Of a DNA stretch of 64,000 nt, positions 18,932-29,491 are shown piece after piece. The stretch's first letter is position 1; every line of letters starts with the position of its first letter. The notes under the pieces were generated by a model. The model was not told the DNA's origin, did not search any database, and saw nothing but the letters and a program-made list of their open reading frames with translations. Position numbers and translations under genes: made by a program. Origin of the DNA: Frondihabitans peucedani (GTDB taxonomy: Bacteria > Actinomycetota > Actinomycetes > Actinomycetales > Microbacteriaceae); contig NZ_BAABAU010000001.1 of NCBI RefSeq assembly GCF_039537585.1, positions 310,001 to 374,000 of the forward strand, given 5' to 3'.

Positions 18932-20350
18932 CTAGCCGACGGATCCTTCCATGCTCATCTCGATGAGCTTGTTCAATTCGAGTGCGTACTCCATCGGGAG
19001 CTCGCGGGCGATGGGCTCGATGAAGCCTCGGACGATCATGGCCATGGCCTCGTCCTCCGCCATGCCGCGCGACATCAGGTAGAAGAGCTGCTCCTCGCTG
19101 ACGCGCGAGACCGTGGCCTCGTGGCCGAGCTGGACGTCGTCGATCCTGATGTCGATCGCCGGGTACGTGTCGGACCGGGAGATCGTGTCGACCAGCAGGG
19201 CGTCGCACCGGACGGTGTTCGCCGAGTGGTGCGCGCCCTCGTCGACCCGGACCTCGCCGCGGTAGCCGGCGCGGCCGCCGCCACGGGCGATGGACTTCGA
19301 GACGATGGACGACGTCGTGTACGGCGCCATGTGGATCATCTTCGCGCCGGCGTCCTGGTGCTGGCCGGGGCCTGCGAAGGCGACCGACAGCGTCTCGCCC
19401 TTGGCGTGCTCGCCCGCGAGGTAGATGGACGGGTACTTCATCGTCACCTTGGAACCGATGTTGCCGTCGATCCACTCCATGGTGGCGCCCTCGTGCGCGA
19501 TGGCGCGCTTGGTGACGAGGTTGTAGACGTTGTTCGACCAGTTCTGGATCGTCGTGTAGCGCACGCGGGCGTTCTTCTTCACGATGATCTCGACGACTGC
19601 GGAGTGCAGCGAGTCGGACTTGTAGATCGGAGCGGTGCAGCCCTCGATGTAGTGCACGTAGCTGTCTTCGTCGGCGATGATCAGCGTGCGCTCGAACTGG
19701 CCCATGTTCTCGGTGTTGATCCGGAAGTAGGCCTGCAGGGGGATCTCGACGTGGACGCCCTTCGGGACGTAGACGAAGGAGCCGCCCGACCAGACGGCGG
19801 TGTTGAGCGCCGCGAACTTGTTGTCGCCGGCCGGGATGACCGTGCCGAAGTACTCCTTGAAGAGGTCGGGGTGCTCGCGGAGGGCCGTGTCGGTGTCCAT
19901 GAAGATGACGCCCTGGGCCTCGAGGTCTTCACGGATCTGGTGGTAGACGACCTCGGACTCGTACTGCGCGGCGACGCCCGCGACGAGGCGGTTGCGCTCG
20001 GCCTCGGGGATGCCGAGCTTCTCGTAGGTCGCCTTGATGTCGTCGGGGAGCTCTTCCCAGCTCGTCGCCTGCTTCTCGGTCGAGCGGACGAAGTACTTGA
20101 TGTTGTCGAAGTCGATGCCCGAGAGATCGGCACCCCACGTCGGCATCGGCTTGCGCTCGAAGAGCGACAGCCCCTTGAGGCGGTTCTTGAGCATCCACTC
20201 GGGCTCGCTCTTGAGATTCGAGATGTCGGTGACCACCTCGGGATTGACACCACGGCGCGCGGAGGCTCCCGCGACGTCGGAGTCGGCCCACCCGAACTCG
20301 TACTGGCCGAGGCCTTCGAGCTCCGGGCGGTCGATCAACACGTCTGACAT
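18932..20350 (-). CDS. sufB: Fe-S cluster assembly protein SufB
   Basis: 472 residues. Core of the SufBCD scaffold; seen are [40 protein letters not shown] and [19 protein letters not shown]. The ATG giving [12 protein letters not shown] at 20350 has a good RBS (AAAGAGG); the longer frame is leader. It is the first gene of the operon. SufR, SufS and SufU are not in this window. A long leader precedes it (see 20351-20633). Confidence 0.96.
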   Translation of the reverse strand: MSDVLIDRPELEGLGQYEFGWADSDVAGASARRGVNPEVVTDISNLKSEPEWMLKNRLKGLSLFERKPMPTWGADLSGIDFDNIKYFVRSTEKQATSWEELPDDIKATYEKLGIPEAERNRLVAGVAAQYESEVVYHQIREDLEAQGVIFMDTDTALREHPDLFKEYFGTVIPAGDNKFAALNTAVWSGGSFVYVPKGVHVEIPLQAYFRINTENMGQFERTLIIADEDSYVHYIEGCTAPIYKSDSLHSAVVEIIVKKNARVRYTTIQNWSNNVYNLVTKRAIAHEGATMEWIDGNIGSKVTMKYPSIYLAGEHAKGETLSVAFAGPGQHQDAGAKMIHMAPYTTSSIVSKSIARGGGRAGYRGEVRVDEGAHHSANTVRCDALLVDTISRSDTYPAIDIRIDDVQLGHEATVSRVSEEQLFYLMSRGMAEDEAMAMIVRGFIEPIARELPMEYALELNKLIEMSMEGSVG

Positions 20351-20633
20351 AGCTACCTCTTTCTCTACCGACTCGAACCGATACGCTCGTTGCGGCATTC
20401 CCTTGCCAGCGACCTGGATCGCCTGTGGGCGGCACTCCCCTCGCGTCTGCGAGCGGAGCAGGTTCAGCAGCGACCACCCAGATCGATGTCTCTAAACTCG
20501 AGCTGCTGAGAGCTCATGCCGCGTGAGATCTGATGGGATCTGTGGGTCTGCGTCGACGCACCGAAACGGGTGTGTTCCTGAACCCGGCAATTCTACAGGT
20601 CGAGACCGCAAATGTAAGGAAGGGCAGCAATAC
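20351..20633. promoter_or_regulatory. Divergent sufB / ctaA control region with a long sufB leader
   Basis: A minus-strand promoter CTTACA (20613-20618), 17-bp spacer, TAGAAT (20590-20595) would give sufB a leader of about 235 nt. The leader can fold: TCAGCAGC (20464-20471) pairs perfectly with GCTGCTGA (20502-20509), and TCGC/GCGA arms occur near 20440-20452. A TAAACT at 20493-20498 is a weak -10 candidate for ctaA. No known riboswitch consensus was recognised. Confidence 0.4.
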
Positions 20634-21599
20634 GTGACCAATGCACAGGCATCGTCCGCCGGGCCACTGGCGAGGGTGTGGTCCCTGCTCCCCTCGCGGG
20701 TCGACAGGCGGGTCAGGATCATCGCCTGGGCGTCGCTGGTCTGCCAGCTGGTCCTCGTCGGGACGGGGGGCCTCGTCCGCCTGACCGGCTCCGGCCTCGG
20801 CTGCCCCACCTGGCCGGAGTGCACGGCCGGCTCGCTCGTGACCACGCCCGAGATGGGCCTCCACGGCATCATCGAGTTCGGCAACCGGCTGCTGACCTTC
20901 GTGCTGGTGATCATCGTGATCCTGGCGTTCTTCGCGGTCTTCCGCATGCGGAAGGTGCGCCGCGACCTCTTCTGGCTGACCCTCATCCAGGCGCTCAGCA
21001 TCCCGTTCCAGGCGGTGCTCGGCGGCATCAGCGTGCTCGCCAAGCTCAACCCCTACGTCGTCGGCTCGCACTTCATCGTGTCGATGGTGCTGGTCCGGAT
21101 CACGGCGACGCTGGTCTACCGCGTCTATCACGGGCCCCGCGGCACGAGTGCGGCGACTCCCCCGTGGTACGCCCTGACGACCCGCGTCGCAGCGGTCTTC
21201 GTCGGGATCACGGTCGTCCTCGGCATCCTGACCACCGGAGCGGGGCCGCACGCCGGCGATGCAGACACTCACCGCAACGGGTTCGACCCGAAGGTGATCG
21301 AGGTCCTGCACGCCGTGCCGGCGTTCGCCGTCTTCGCGCTGACGCTCGTGCTGGTGGCCGGGGCGGCACGGCTCGGGCTGCCGCGCCTGTTCCCGATCCT
21401 GCTCCTCGCCGTCGAGGTCGCTCAGATCACGGTCGGGCTGGTCCAGGCGAACACCGGGCTGCCGCCGCTCCTCGTCGGCTCGCACCTGGTGCTCGCCGGC
21501 CTGCTGGTCGCGGCGATGACGGCAGTCGCGCACACCCTCGAGAGCGACACCGACCTGACGAAGCCGGTCGAGGTCGCTGCAGTCGCTGCGGAGCGCTAG
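20634..21599 (+). CDS. ctaA: Heme A synthase
   Basis: 321 residues, eight hydrophobic segments. Converts heme O to heme A. Seen: GTGGLVRLTGSGLGCPTWPE near residue 35, heme-ligand histidines in GLHGIIEFGNRL and GSHFIVSM, and in the second half EVLHAVPAFAVF and VGSHLVLAGL. GTG 20634 chosen because AAGGAAGGG lies about ten bases upstream and the conserved region follows. Convergent with ctaB, its partner enzyme. Confidence 0.95.
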   Translation: MTNAQASSAGPLARVWSLLPSRVDRRVRIIAWASLVCQLVLVGTGGLVRLTGSGLGCPTWPECTAGSLVTTPEMGLHGIIEFGNRLLTFVLVIIVILAFFAVFRMRKVRRDLFWLTLIQALSIPFQAVLGGISVLAKLNPYVVGSHFIVSMVLVRITATLVYRVYHGPRGTSAATPPWYALTTRVAAVFVGITVVLGILTTGAGPHAGDADTHRNGFDPKVIEVLHAVPAFAVFALTLVLVAGAARLGLPRLFPILLLAVEVAQITVGLVQANTGLPPLLVGSHLVLAGLLVAAMTAVAHTLESDTDLTKPVEVAAVAAER

Positions 21600-21613
21600 A
21601 CGCTCGGGCCCGT

Positions 21614-21677
21614 TAGAAGCAGAGTCGGCTAGAAGCAGAGTCGACTAGAAGCCGAGTCGACTAGAAGCCGAGGACGC
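21614..21677. repeat. 16-bp tandem repeat (four units) carrying the ctaB stop codon
   Basis: Units TAGAAGCAGAGTCGGC (21614), TAGAAGCAGAGTCGAC (21630), TAGAAGCCGAGTCGAC (21646) and a diverged fourth (21662) that runs into ctaB codons. On the minus strand the pattern is the Gly-Phe-stop end of ctaB repeated three times past the real stop. It fills the 61 bp between convergent ctaA and ctaB. Confidence 0.85.
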
Positions 21678-22605
21678 GAGGCAGCAGCGGGTCGATGCCC
21701 ACGGCGAGGAAGACCAGCGTCAGGTACGTGATCGACGAGAAGAAGACCTTCATCGGCTTGACGTCGACGACGTGCGTGATGGCCCGGCTGTAGAGGCTGT
21801 GCGACTGGTAGATGAACCAGATGCCGCTCGCCAGCGCTACGACCGTGTAGAGGACGCCCATGTGGGCGACCGGCACCAGCAGGAGCGAGCACACCACGGT
21901 GGCCCAGGCGTACAGGATGACCTGCAGTCCGACGTGCGCGCGGCCGCGGACGACGGCCAGCATCGGCACCCCGACCGACGCGTAGTCGTCGCGGTAGCGC
22001 ATCGACAGCGGCCAGTAGTGCGGCGGCGTCCAGAGGAAGATGATCATGAACAGGATCACGGGTGCGGCGCCCAGCGAGTCCGTGACCGCCGACCAGCCGA
22101 TGAGCACCGGCATGCAGCCGGCGATGCCGCCCCACACGATGTTCTGCGGCGTGCGGCGCTTGAGCCACAGCGTGTACACGAACACGTAGAACAGGATCGC
22201 GAAGAGCGAGAGGGCAGCGGAGAGCGGGTTGATCAGGATCGCCAGCCACGCGATGGACGCAACGCCCAGCACGTACGAGAAGACCAGGGCCTCGCGGTCG
22301 GTCACGTCGCCCGTGACGAGGGCACGGTCTTTGGTCCGCTTCATGACGCGGTCGATGTCGCGGTCGATGTAGCAGTTGAACGCGGAGGCGCTGCCCGCGC
22401 TGAGCGCGCCGCCGATGAGGGTGCCGAGGACGCGCCACAGGTCGGGGACACCGCCCTGCGCGAGGAACATGGTCGGCACCGTCGTGACGAGCAGGAGCTC
22501 CATCACGCGGGGCTTCGTGAGCGAGACGTAGGCGCGGACCTTGCGCGAGAATCCGATCCGGGCGCGGCCCTCGGAGTCGTTGCGAGTGTCTACTGCTGCT
22601 GTCAT
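21661..22605 (-). CDS. ctaB: Protoheme IX farnesyltransferase
   Basis: 314 residues, UbiA superfamily, about nine helices. Adds farnesyl to heme B, making heme O for CtaA. Asp-rich motif 1 [20 protein letters not shown] and [20 protein letters not shown] at the first helix are diagnostic; second motif [18 protein letters not shown] 22605 ([13 protein letters not shown]) chosen; the longer frame has no homology. The stop codon lies in a 16-bp tandem repeat. Confidence 0.95.
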   Translation of the reverse strand: MTAAVDTRNDSEGRARIGFSRKVRAYVSLTKPRVMELLLVTTVPTMFLAQGGVPDLWRVLGTLIGGALSAGSASAFNCYIDRDIDRVMKRTKDRALVTGDVTDREALVFSYVLGVASIAWLAILINPLSAALSLFAILFYVFVYTLWLKRRTPQNIVWGGIAGCMPVLIGWSAVTDSLGAAPVILFMIIFLWTPPHYWPLSMRYRDDYASVGVPMLAVVRGRAHVGLQVILYAWATVVCSLLLVPVAHMGVLYTVVALASGIWFIYQSHSLYSRAITHVVDVKPMKVFFSSITYLTLVFLAVGIDPLLPRVLGF

Positions 22606-22961
22606 GCGTCCTCTGAAGTACGGGGCTCCCGAGCGGCCTTGCCGGGTGGGAGACGGACGGCTCACCGAGCTGTTTCGTGGCCCTGGCAAGTCTAAACGAT
22701 GAATGTCCGCGCTGACGGCGTCGAGGGGCCTTCCGGCGGGCGCTGGACCCCCGACCTCCCTATACTGGCAGGTGCTTGCCAGTTACTGGGCCCAGGGCGC
22801 CGTTCCCACCGTTTCGAGTCGGAATCGCCCGAGAGACACGCCCGGCAGCAGGCTGCAGCGGGCCGAGGTCCGTGCGGCCGAGTCGACGGAGCCTCGGCAG
22901 GCGCCATGTCAGTGCGGGAGCGAAACCCGCGCAATCTCGCATCAAGAAGGGTCATCTTCAA
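22606..22961. promoter_or_regulatory. Divergent ctaB / tkt intergenic region
   Basis: 356 bp without a credible gene. A TATACT hexamer at 22761-22766 is a plausible plus-strand -10 for the pentose-phosphate run, giving a leader of ~190 nt. Right after it is a small dyad TGGCA-N6-TGCCA (22766-22781) that could be an operator. An open frame continues upstream of tkt but lacks homology. Confidence 0.35.
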
Positions 22962-25055
22962 GTGGCAGATCTGCAATGGGAATCCATTGACAAAAAGGCA
23001 GTAGACACGGTCCGCGTCCTCGCGGCTGACGCGGTCGAGAAGGTGGGTAACGGCCACCCCGGCACGGCGATGAGCCTGGCACCCGCGGCCTACCTCCTCT
23101 TCCAGAAGGTCATGCGACGCGACCCGAGCGACAGCACCTGGATCGGCCGCGACCGGTTCATCCTCTCCGTCGGTCACTCCTCGCTCACGCAGTACATCCA
23201 GTTCTACCTGGGCGGCTACGGCCTCGAGCTCGAAGACCTCGAAGCTCTCCGCACCTGGGGCTCCAAGACCCCCGGTCACCCCGAGTACGGCCACACCGAC
23301 GGCATCGAGATCACCACCGGCCCGCTGGGCCAGGGTCTGGCCTCCTCCGTCGGCTTCGCGTACGCGTCGCGCTTCGAGCGCGGCCTGCTCGACCCCGACG
23401 CGGCACCCGGCACCAGCCCGTTCGACCACTTCGTGTACGTCATCGCCGGCGACGGCGACATGCAGGAGGGCGTCACCAGCGAGGCCGCCTCGCTCGCCGG
23501 CCACCAGCAGCTCGGCAACCTGATCGCGATCTACGACTCCAACCAGATCTCGATCGAGGACGACACCAACATCGCCTTCACCGAAGACGTGCACAAGCGC
23601 TTCCTCGCCTACGACTGGGACGTCCAGGTCGTCGACTGGAAGAAGACCGGCCAGTACGTCGAAGACGTCGCCGAGCTCCACGACGCCATCGAGCGCGCCA
23701 AGGGCGTCACCGACAAGCCGTCGCTGATCATCCTCAAGACCATCATCGCCTGGCCCTCCCCCACCAAGCAGGGCTCCGGCAAGTCGCACGGCTCGGCTCT
23801 CGGCAAGGACGAGATCGCCGGCCTCAAGCGCTTCCTCGAGTTCGACCCCGAGAAGTCGTTCGACGTCGACCCCGCCGTCCTCGAGCACACCCGCAAGGCT
23901 GTTGAGCGCGGTCAGGCTCAGCACGCCGAGTGGAACGAGCAGCTCGCGGTCTGGGCCGAGGCCAACCCCGAGAAGAAGGCTCTCCTCGACCGCATGCTCG
24001 CGGGCGAGCTGCCCGAGGGCCTCGAAGACGCCCTCCCGGTCTTCGAGCCCGGCAAAGACGTGTCGACCCGTGCCGCCAGCGGCAAGGTCATCAACGCCAT
24101 CGCCGAGGTCCTGCCCGAGTTCTGGGGCGGCTCCGCCGACCTGGCCGAGTCGAACCTCACGACCATCGCGAGCGGCAAGTCCTTCGTGCCGACCGAGTGG
24201 TCGACCCACGAGTGGAGCGGCGACCCCTACGGCCGCGTGCTGCACTTCGGCATCCGCGAGCACGCCATGGGCGCGATCCTGAACGGCATCGTCCTCCACG
24301 GCAACACCCGCCCCTTCGGCGGCACGTTCCTCATCTTCAGCGACTACATGCGCCCCGCCGTCCGTCTCGCCGCCCTCATGAAGGCGCCCGCGACGTACGT
24401 CTGGACCCACGACTCCGTCGCCCTCGGCGAGGACGGCCCGACGCACCAGCCCATCGAGCAGCTCACGGCCCTCCGCGCGATCCCCGACTTCTCGGTGGTC
24501 CGCCCGGCCGACGCCAACGAGACGGCCTACGCCTGGCTGACGATCCTGCAGCGCTTCTCCGGCCCCGCCGGAATCGCGCTCAGCCGCCAGAACCTCCCCG
24601 TCTTCGAGCGCGGCGACGGCGACGCCACCGGCGAGACCTTCGCCTCGGCGAAGAACGTCGCCAAGGGCGCCTACGTCCTGGCCGAGGCTCCCGGCGGCAC
24701 CCCCGACGTGATCTTCATCGCGACGGGCTCCGAGGTCCAGATCGCCGTCGAGGCCCGCGAGGTCCTCCGCGGCGAGGGCATCAACGCCCGCGTCGTGTCG
24801 GCTCCGAGCCTCGAGTGGTTCGACGAGCAGAGCGACGAGTACAAGGAGTCGGTCCTGCCCAAGGCCGTCAAGGCCCGCGTGTCCATCGAGGCCGGGATCG
24901 CCCTGGGCTGGCAGGGCATCGTCGGCGACGCCGGCCGCAGCGTCTCGATCGAGCACTTCGGTGCCTCGGCCGACTACAAGACCCTGTTCGAGAAGTTCGG
25001 CATGACCACGGACGCCGCTGTCGCGGCTGCGAAGGACTCCCTGGCCGCGCTCTGA
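22962..25055 (+). CDS. tkt: Transketolase
   Basis: 697 residues, the usual length. Thiamine-diphosphate enzyme moving two-carbon units in the non-oxidative pentose-phosphate pathway. ThDP motif [19 protein letters not shown] followed by [18 protein letters not shown]; substrate His in [13 protein letters not shown]; central [20 protein letters not shown]. The GTG giving [16 protein letters not shown] was chosen (AAGAAGG 11 bases upstream); longer in-frame starts add unrelated sequence. First gene of tkt-tal-pgi, then zwf-opcA-pgl. Confidence 0.96.
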   Translation: MADLQWESIDKKAVDTVRVLAADAVEKVGNGHPGTAMSLAPAAYLLFQKVMRRDPSDSTWIGRDRFILSVGHSSLTQYIQFYLGGYGLELEDLEALRTWGSKTPGHPEYGHTDGIEITTGPLGQGLASSVGFAYASRFERGLLDPDAAPGTSPFDHFVYVIAGDGDMQEGVTSEAASLAGHQQLGNLIAIYDSNQISIEDDTNIAFTEDVHKRFLAYDWDVQVVDWKKTGQYVEDVAELHDAIERAKGVTDKPSLIILKTIIAWPSPTKQGSGKSHGSALGKDEIAGLKRFLEFDPEKSFDVDPAVLEHTRKAVERGQAQHAEWNEQLAVWAEANPEKKALLDRMLAGELPEGLEDALPVFEPGKDVSTRAASGKVINAIAEVLPEFWGGSADLAESNLTTIASGKSFVPTEWSTHEWSGDPYGRVLHFGIREHAMGAILNGIVLHGNTRPFGGTFLIFSDYMRPAVRLAALMKAPATYVWTHDSVALGEDGPTHQPIEQLTALRAIPDFSVVRPADANETAYAWLTILQRFSGPAGIALSRQNLPVFERGDGDATGETFASAKNVAKGAYVLAEAPGGTPDVIFIATGSEVQIAVEAREVLRGEGINARVVSAPSLEWFDEQSDEYKESVLPKAVKARVSIEAGIALGWQGIVGDAGRSVSIEHFGASADYKTLFEKFGMTTDAAVAAAKDSLAAL

Positions 25056-25099
25056 GCGCCCAGCGGAACCCGCCGAAGAACTCACGAGAGAAGAAGAGA

Positions 25100-26221
25100 A
25101 TGACTGACACCCAGCAGACCACCCCCACCGCTCAGCTGTCCGCAGCCGGCGTGAGCATCTGGCTCGACGACCTGTCGCGCGAGCGCATCAAGGCCGAGGG
25201 GCTCCAGAAGCTCATCGCCGAGCGCGACGTCGTCGGCGTGACCACCAACCCGACGATCTTCGCGTCGGCTCTCGCCAAGGGCGAGGCCTACGACGAGCAG
25301 GTCGCCGAGCTCGCGAAGGCCGGCACCGGCGTGACCGACGCCGTCTTCGAGATCACCACCGACGACGTCGCCGACGCGTGCAACGTGTTCAAGCCGATCT
25401 ACGACTCGACGAACGGCTTCGACGGCCGCGTGTCGATCGAGGTCGAGCCGGGCCTCGCGCACGACGCCCAGGGCACCATCGAGCAGGCCAAGGCGCTCTA
25501 CAAGAAGGTCGACAAAGAGAACGTCCTGATCAAAATCCCCGCGACCCTTGAGGGTCTTGAGGCGATCACGGCCGTCATCGCCGAGGGCATCAGCGTCAAC
25601 GTGACGCTGATCTTCTCGCTCGACCGCTACCGCGCCGTCATCAACGCCTACCTGACCGGTCTCGAGCAGGCCAAGCAGGCCGGCCGCGACCTGTCGAAGA
25701 TCCACTCGGTCGCCTCGTTCTTCGTGTCGCGCGTCGACACCGAGATCGACAAGCGCCTCGAGGCCGTCGGGACCGACGAGGCCAAGGCGCTCAAGGGCAA
25801 GGCGGGCGTCGCGAACGCCCAGCTCGCCTACGAGGTCTACCAGCAGTCCTTCGCGACCGAGCGTGCGGCCGGCCTCCTCGCGGAGGGCGCCAACAAGCAG
25901 CGTCCGCTCTGGGCCTCGACGGGTGTCAAAGACCCGAACGTCCTCGACACCACCTACGTCGTCGAGCTCGTCGCGGCCGATGTCGTCAACACCATGCCGG
26001 AGAAGACCCTCGAGGCCACCTTCGACCACGGCGTCATCGCGGGCGACACCATCACCGGCTCGTACGACCAGGCCAACGAGGTCATGAACGCCATCGCCGC
26101 TCAGGGCGTCTCCTACGACGACGTCGTCGGGGTCCTCGAGTCGGAGGGCGTCGAGAAGTTCATCGTCTCCTGGAACGAGCTGCTCGACACCGTCACCGCC
26201 GCGCTGGAAGCCGCTAAGTGA
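25100..26221 (+). CDS. tal: Transaldolase
   Basis: 373 residues, actinobacterial tal type. Schiff-base Lys in [13 protein letters not shown]; other features [16 protein letters not shown] and [18 protein letters not shown] 25100 is preceded by GAAGAGAA. It follows tkt by 44 bp and its TGA overlaps the pgi GTG, so tal and pgi are translationally coupled. Lower theoretical codon bias change is not seen; all codons are G+C-rich as in tkt. Confidence 0.96.
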   Translation: MTDTQQTTPTAQLSAAGVSIWLDDLSRERIKAEGLQKLIAERDVVGVTTNPTIFASALAKGEAYDEQVAELAKAGTGVTDAVFEITTDDVADACNVFKPIYDSTNGFDGRVSIEVEPGLAHDAQGTIEQAKALYKKVDKENVLIKIPATLEGLEAITAVIAEGISVNVTLIFSLDRYRAVINAYLTGLEQAKQAGRDLSKIHSVASFFVSRVDTEIDKRLEAVGTDEAKALKGKAGVANAQLAYEVYQQSFATERAAGLLAEGANKQRPLWASTGVKDPNVLDTTYVVELVAADVVNTMPEKTLEATFDHGVIAGDTITGSYDQANEVMNAIAAQGVSYDDVVGVLESEGVEKFIVSWNELLDTVTAALEAAK

Positions 26222-27816
26222 CGATTGCCATCACCGCGTCGGGCGCGGCTGCCGAGGCAGTCGCGTCCGTCGTCCCCCAGCTGGTCGCCGACCTGGTCGC
26301 GTCCGGCATCACGGCTCAGGACCCCAGCCTGTGGGGTCCTGACGCCGAGGACGAGGCGTCGAAGCGGCTCGGCTGGACGGAGGCCGTCGCGGTCTCCGCC
26401 CCGCTGGTCCGCGAGATCGCCGACCTCCGCGAGAAGCTCCTCGCGAAGGGGCTCGACCGGTTCGTCCTCGCGGGCATGGGCGGTTCGTCCCTCGCTCCCG
26501 AGGTCATCACGCGCACCTACGGCGTCGAGCTCACCGTGCTCGACGCCACCGAGCCGGGCCAGGTGCGCGCGGCTCTCGCCGACCACCTCGAGCGGACCGT
26601 CCTCGTCGTGTCGTCGAAGTCGGGCTCCACGGTCGAGACGGCCAGTCAGCGGGCGGTCTTCGAGAAGGCCTTCCGCGACGCCGGCTACGCCGACATCGAA
26701 GACCGGATCGTCGTCGTCACCGACCCGGGCTCCCCGCTCGATCAGTCGGCGCGTGAAGCGGGGTACGTCGTGTTCAACGCCGATCCTGCGATCGGCGGCC
26801 GCTACTCGGCCCTCTCGGCGTTCGGGCTGGTGCCCTCCGGTCTCGCCGGCGCCGACATCGGCGAGCTCCTCGCCGAGGCGGACGCGGTGACCGTCGAGCT
26901 GGCGCAGGATCGCGAAGACAACCCCGGCCTCGTGCTGGGCGCGGTGCTCGCCGGCACCGAGCCGCTCCGCGACAAGATCGCGATCGTGGCCGACGGCACG
27001 CACATCCAGGGCTTCGCCGACTGGGCCGAGCAGCTGATCGCCGAGTCCACGGGCAAGGAAGGTCGCGGCCTCCTCCCGATCGTGCTCGACGTCGACTCCC
27101 CCGAGATCGCCGCCGGCCTGCCCGACGTGCAGGTCGTCCGGCTCGTCGCCAGCACGGAGGAGACCCGCGAGGTCGCCCCGGGCGAGGTCGAGATCTCCGG
27201 ATCGCTCGGCGGCCAGATCCTGGTCTGGGAGTACGCGGTCGCCGTCGCGGGCCGGCTCCTCGGCATCAACCCCTTCGACCAGCCCGACGTCGAGTCGGCC
27301 AAGGCCGCCACGCGTGCCCTCCTCGAGGGTCGGCCCGAGACGTCTCCGGCGGCCTTGGTCGTCGACGGCGTCGAGGTCCGGGAGCGGGGCGGCATCGCCC
27401 TGGGCGACACCCTCGACTCCGCGGTCGACGCGCTCCTCGCTCGCCTCGGCGACGACGGGTACGTGTCGATCCAGGCCTACGTCGACCGGGTCGCGCATCC
27501 TGAGCTGATCGGCCTCCGCGACGTGCTCGCGCGTCGCACCGGCCGCCCGGTCACCTTCGGGTGGGGGCCCCGGTTCCTGCACTCGACCGGGCAGTACCAC
27601 AAGGGCGGTCCGAAGACCGGCGTCTTCCTGCAGATCACGCAGGTGGCGACGACCGATCTCGAGATCCCCGACAGCCCGTTCGGCTTCGGCACCCTCGTCG
27701 CCGCGCAGGCCGCAGGCGACGCCGAGGTGCTCGCCGACCACGGGCGGCCCGTCCTGACCCTGACGGTCACCGACGTCGAGCAGAGCCTGCCGGCGATCCT
27801 CGAAGCCGTCCGCTGA
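26218..27816 (+). CDS. pgi: Glucose-6-phosphate isomerase
   Basis: 532 residues. Interconverts glucose-6- and fructose-6-phosphate; the sequence is of the diverged actinobacterial form linked to tal. Seen: [18 protein letters not shown], the sugar-phosphate loop [20 protein letters not shown], and C-terminal [23 protein letters not shown] start overlaps the tal stop. Codons 189-191 (GAT CCT GCG) hold an octamer copy using the rare Pro codon CCT. Followed by a strong terminator. Confidence 0.94.
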   Translation: MTIAITASGAAAEAVASVVPQLVADLVASGITAQDPSLWGPDAEDEASKRLGWTEAVAVSAPLVREIADLREKLLAKGLDRFVLAGMGGSSLAPEVITRTYGVELTVLDATEPGQVRAALADHLERTVLVVSSKSGSTVETASQRAVFEKAFRDAGYADIEDRIVVVTDPGSPLDQSAREAGYVVFNADPAIGGRYSALSAFGLVPSGLAGADIGELLAEADAVTVELAQDREDNPGLVLGAVLAGTEPLRDKIAIVADGTHIQGFADWAEQLIAESTGKEGRGLLPIVLDVDSPEIAAGLPDVQVVRLVASTEETREVAPGEVEISGSLGGQILVWEYAVAVAGRLLGINPFDQPDVESAKAATRALLEGRPETSPAALVVDGVEVRERGGIALGDTLDSAVDALLARLGDDGYVSIQAYVDRVAHPELIGLRDVLARRTGRPVTFGWGPRFLHSTGQYHKGGPKTGVFLQITQVATTDLEIPDSPFGFGTLVAAQAAGDAEVLADHGRPVLTLTVTDVEQSLPAILEAVR

Positions 27817-27821
27817 GTGCG

Positions 27822-27854
27822 AAACGGGCGCAGGATGATCCTGCGCCCGTTTTT
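27822..27854 (+). terminator. Intrinsic terminator after pgi built from inverted octamers
   Basis: 15-bp perfect arms AAACGGGCGCAGGAT / ATCCTGCGCCCGTTT followed by further T residues. The core is GCAGGAT head to head with GATCCTGC, that is, two copies of the iterated octamer. Confidence 0.92.
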
Positions 27855-27934
27855 CTCATCCGAGAGCGGCTCACGACGAGACCGTCCTCGCCCCTCGCCT
27901 CTCGCAGCACCACAACGCAAGGACAGATAAGACA

Positions 27935-29491
27935 ATGGCACCGGTGGAAATCACTCCGGAGTTCAACCCCCTGCGGTTGCCCTCCGACCGCCGCCTCAAT
28001 CGCATCGCCGGTCCGTCCGGCCTGATCATCTTCGGTGTGACGGGCGACCTGTCGCGCAAGAAGGTCATGCCGGCGATCTACGACCTCGCGAACCGCGGCC
28101 TCCTCCCCCCGGGCTTCGCCCTCGTCGGCTTCGCCCGGCGCGAGTGGGAGGACCAGGACTTCGAGCAGGTCGTCTACGAGGCCGTCAAGCAGCACGCCCG
28201 GACCCCCTTCGACGAGGACGTCTGGCGGCAGCTGAAAGAGGGCATCCGGTTCGTCCAGGGCGACTTCGACGACGCGGAGGCCTTCCAGCAGCTCAAGCAG
28301 ACGATCGACCAGCTCGACGTCGAGCGCGGCACGAAGGGCAACCACGCCTTCTACCTCTCGATCCCGCCGCGGTTCTTCCCCCTCGTCACCGAGCAGCTCC
28401 GCGACTCCGGCCTCGCCGAAGACACGGTCGACGCCAACGGCGACCGACCCTGGCGCCGCGTCGTGATCGAGAAGCCCTTCGGCTCCGACCTGACGACCGC
28501 CCGCGAGTTGAACGCCGTCGTCGAGACGGTCTTCGAGCCCGACTCGGTGTTCAGGATCGACCACTACCTCGGCAAGGAGACCGTCCAGAACCTGCTGACG
28601 CTCCGCTTCGCGAACCAGATGTACGAGCCGCTCTGGAACAGCAACTACGTCGACCACGTCCAGATCACCATGGCGGAAGACATCGGCGTCGCCGGCCGCG
28701 CCGGCTACTACGACGGCATCGGCGCAGCGCGAGACGTGATCCAGAACCACCTGCTGCAGCTCCTCGCCCTCACCGCGATGGAGGAGCCGGTCAGCTTCAA
28801 GGCGCGCGACCTGCGAGCCGAGAAGGAGAAGGTGCTCTCCGCCGTCCGGATCCCCGAGAACCTCGCCGAGGGCACCGCCCGCGGTCAGTACTCCGGCGGC
28901 TGGCAGGGCGGCGAGAAGGTCCTCGGCTTCCTGGAGGAGGGCGGGATGAACCCCGACTCCGTCACCGAGACCTTCGCGGCCATCAAGCTCGAGATCGCCA
29001 CGCGTCGCTGGTCGGGCGTGCCCTTCTACCTCCGCGCCGGCAAGCGCCTGGGTCGGAGGGTCACCGAGATCGCCGTCGTCTTCAAGCGCGTCCCCGAGAA
29101 CGTCTTCGGCCTCGGCGACGGCGCCGAGCTGGGGCAGAACGCCCTGGTCATCCGCGTCCAGCCCGACGAGGGCGTCACGCTGCGGTTCGGCTCGAAGGTC
29201 CCCGGCATCGGCACGCAGGTGCGTGACGTCACGATGGACTTCGGCTACGGCCACGCCTTCACCGAGGCGAGCCCCGAGGCGTACGAGCGGCTCATCCTCG
29301 ACGTCCTGCTGGGCGACCCGCCGCTGTTCCCGCGCCACGAGGAGGTCGAGCTCTCGTGGAAGATCCTCGACCCGATCGAGGAGTTCTGGGCGACACAGGG
29401 GCAGCCCGAACAATACCGACCCGGCACGTGGGGCCCCCACTCCGCCGACGAACTGATGGCCCGCGACGGCCGGACCTGGAGGCGACCGTGA
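27935..29491 (+). CDS. zwf: Glucose-6-phosphate 1-dehydrogenase
   Basis: 518 residues. First oxidative pentose-phosphate step. NADP-binding FGVTGDLSRKKVMPAIYDLA near residue 32, active-site FRIDHYLGKETVQNL near residue 205. ATG 27935 with AAGGAC upstream. The TGA overlaps the opcA GTG (GTGA). It begins a second transcription unit (zwf-opcA-pgl) after the pgi terminator. Confidence 0.97.
   Translation: MAPVEITPEFNPLRLPSDRRLNRIAGPSGLIIFGVTGDLSRKKVMPAIYDLANRGLLPPGFALVGFARREWEDQDFEQVVYEAVKQHARTPFDEDVWRQLKEGIRFVQGDFDDAEAFQQLKQTIDQLDVERGTKGNHAFYLSIPPRFFPLVTEQLRDSGLAEDTVDANGDRPWRRVVIEKPFGSDLTTARELNAVVETVFEPDSVFRIDHYLGKETVQNLLTLRFANQMYEPLWNSNYVDHVQITMAEDIGVAGRAGYYDGIGAARDVIQNHLLQLLALTAMEEPVSFKARDLRAEKEKVLSAVRIPENLAEGTARGQYSGGWQGGEKVLGFLEEGGMNPDSVTETFAAIKLEIATRRWSGVPFYLRAGKRLGRRVTEIAVVFKRVPENVFGLGDGAELGQNALVIRVQPDEGVTLRFGSKVPGIGTQVRDVTMDFGYGHAFTEASPEAYERLILDVLLGDPPLFPRHEEVELSWKILDPIEEFWATQGQPEQYRPGTWGPHSADELMARDGRTWRRP

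Noticed and set aside
17855-20347. Rightward open frame of 830 codons over sufD and sufB
   Set aside because: Antisense shadow of recognised suf genes.
20395-20520. TPP riboswitch in the sufB/ctaA gap (CTGAGA and CCTGGATC-like pieces)
   Set aside because: The conserved TPP blocks are not in the right order or spacing on either strand, and neither gene concerns thiamine.
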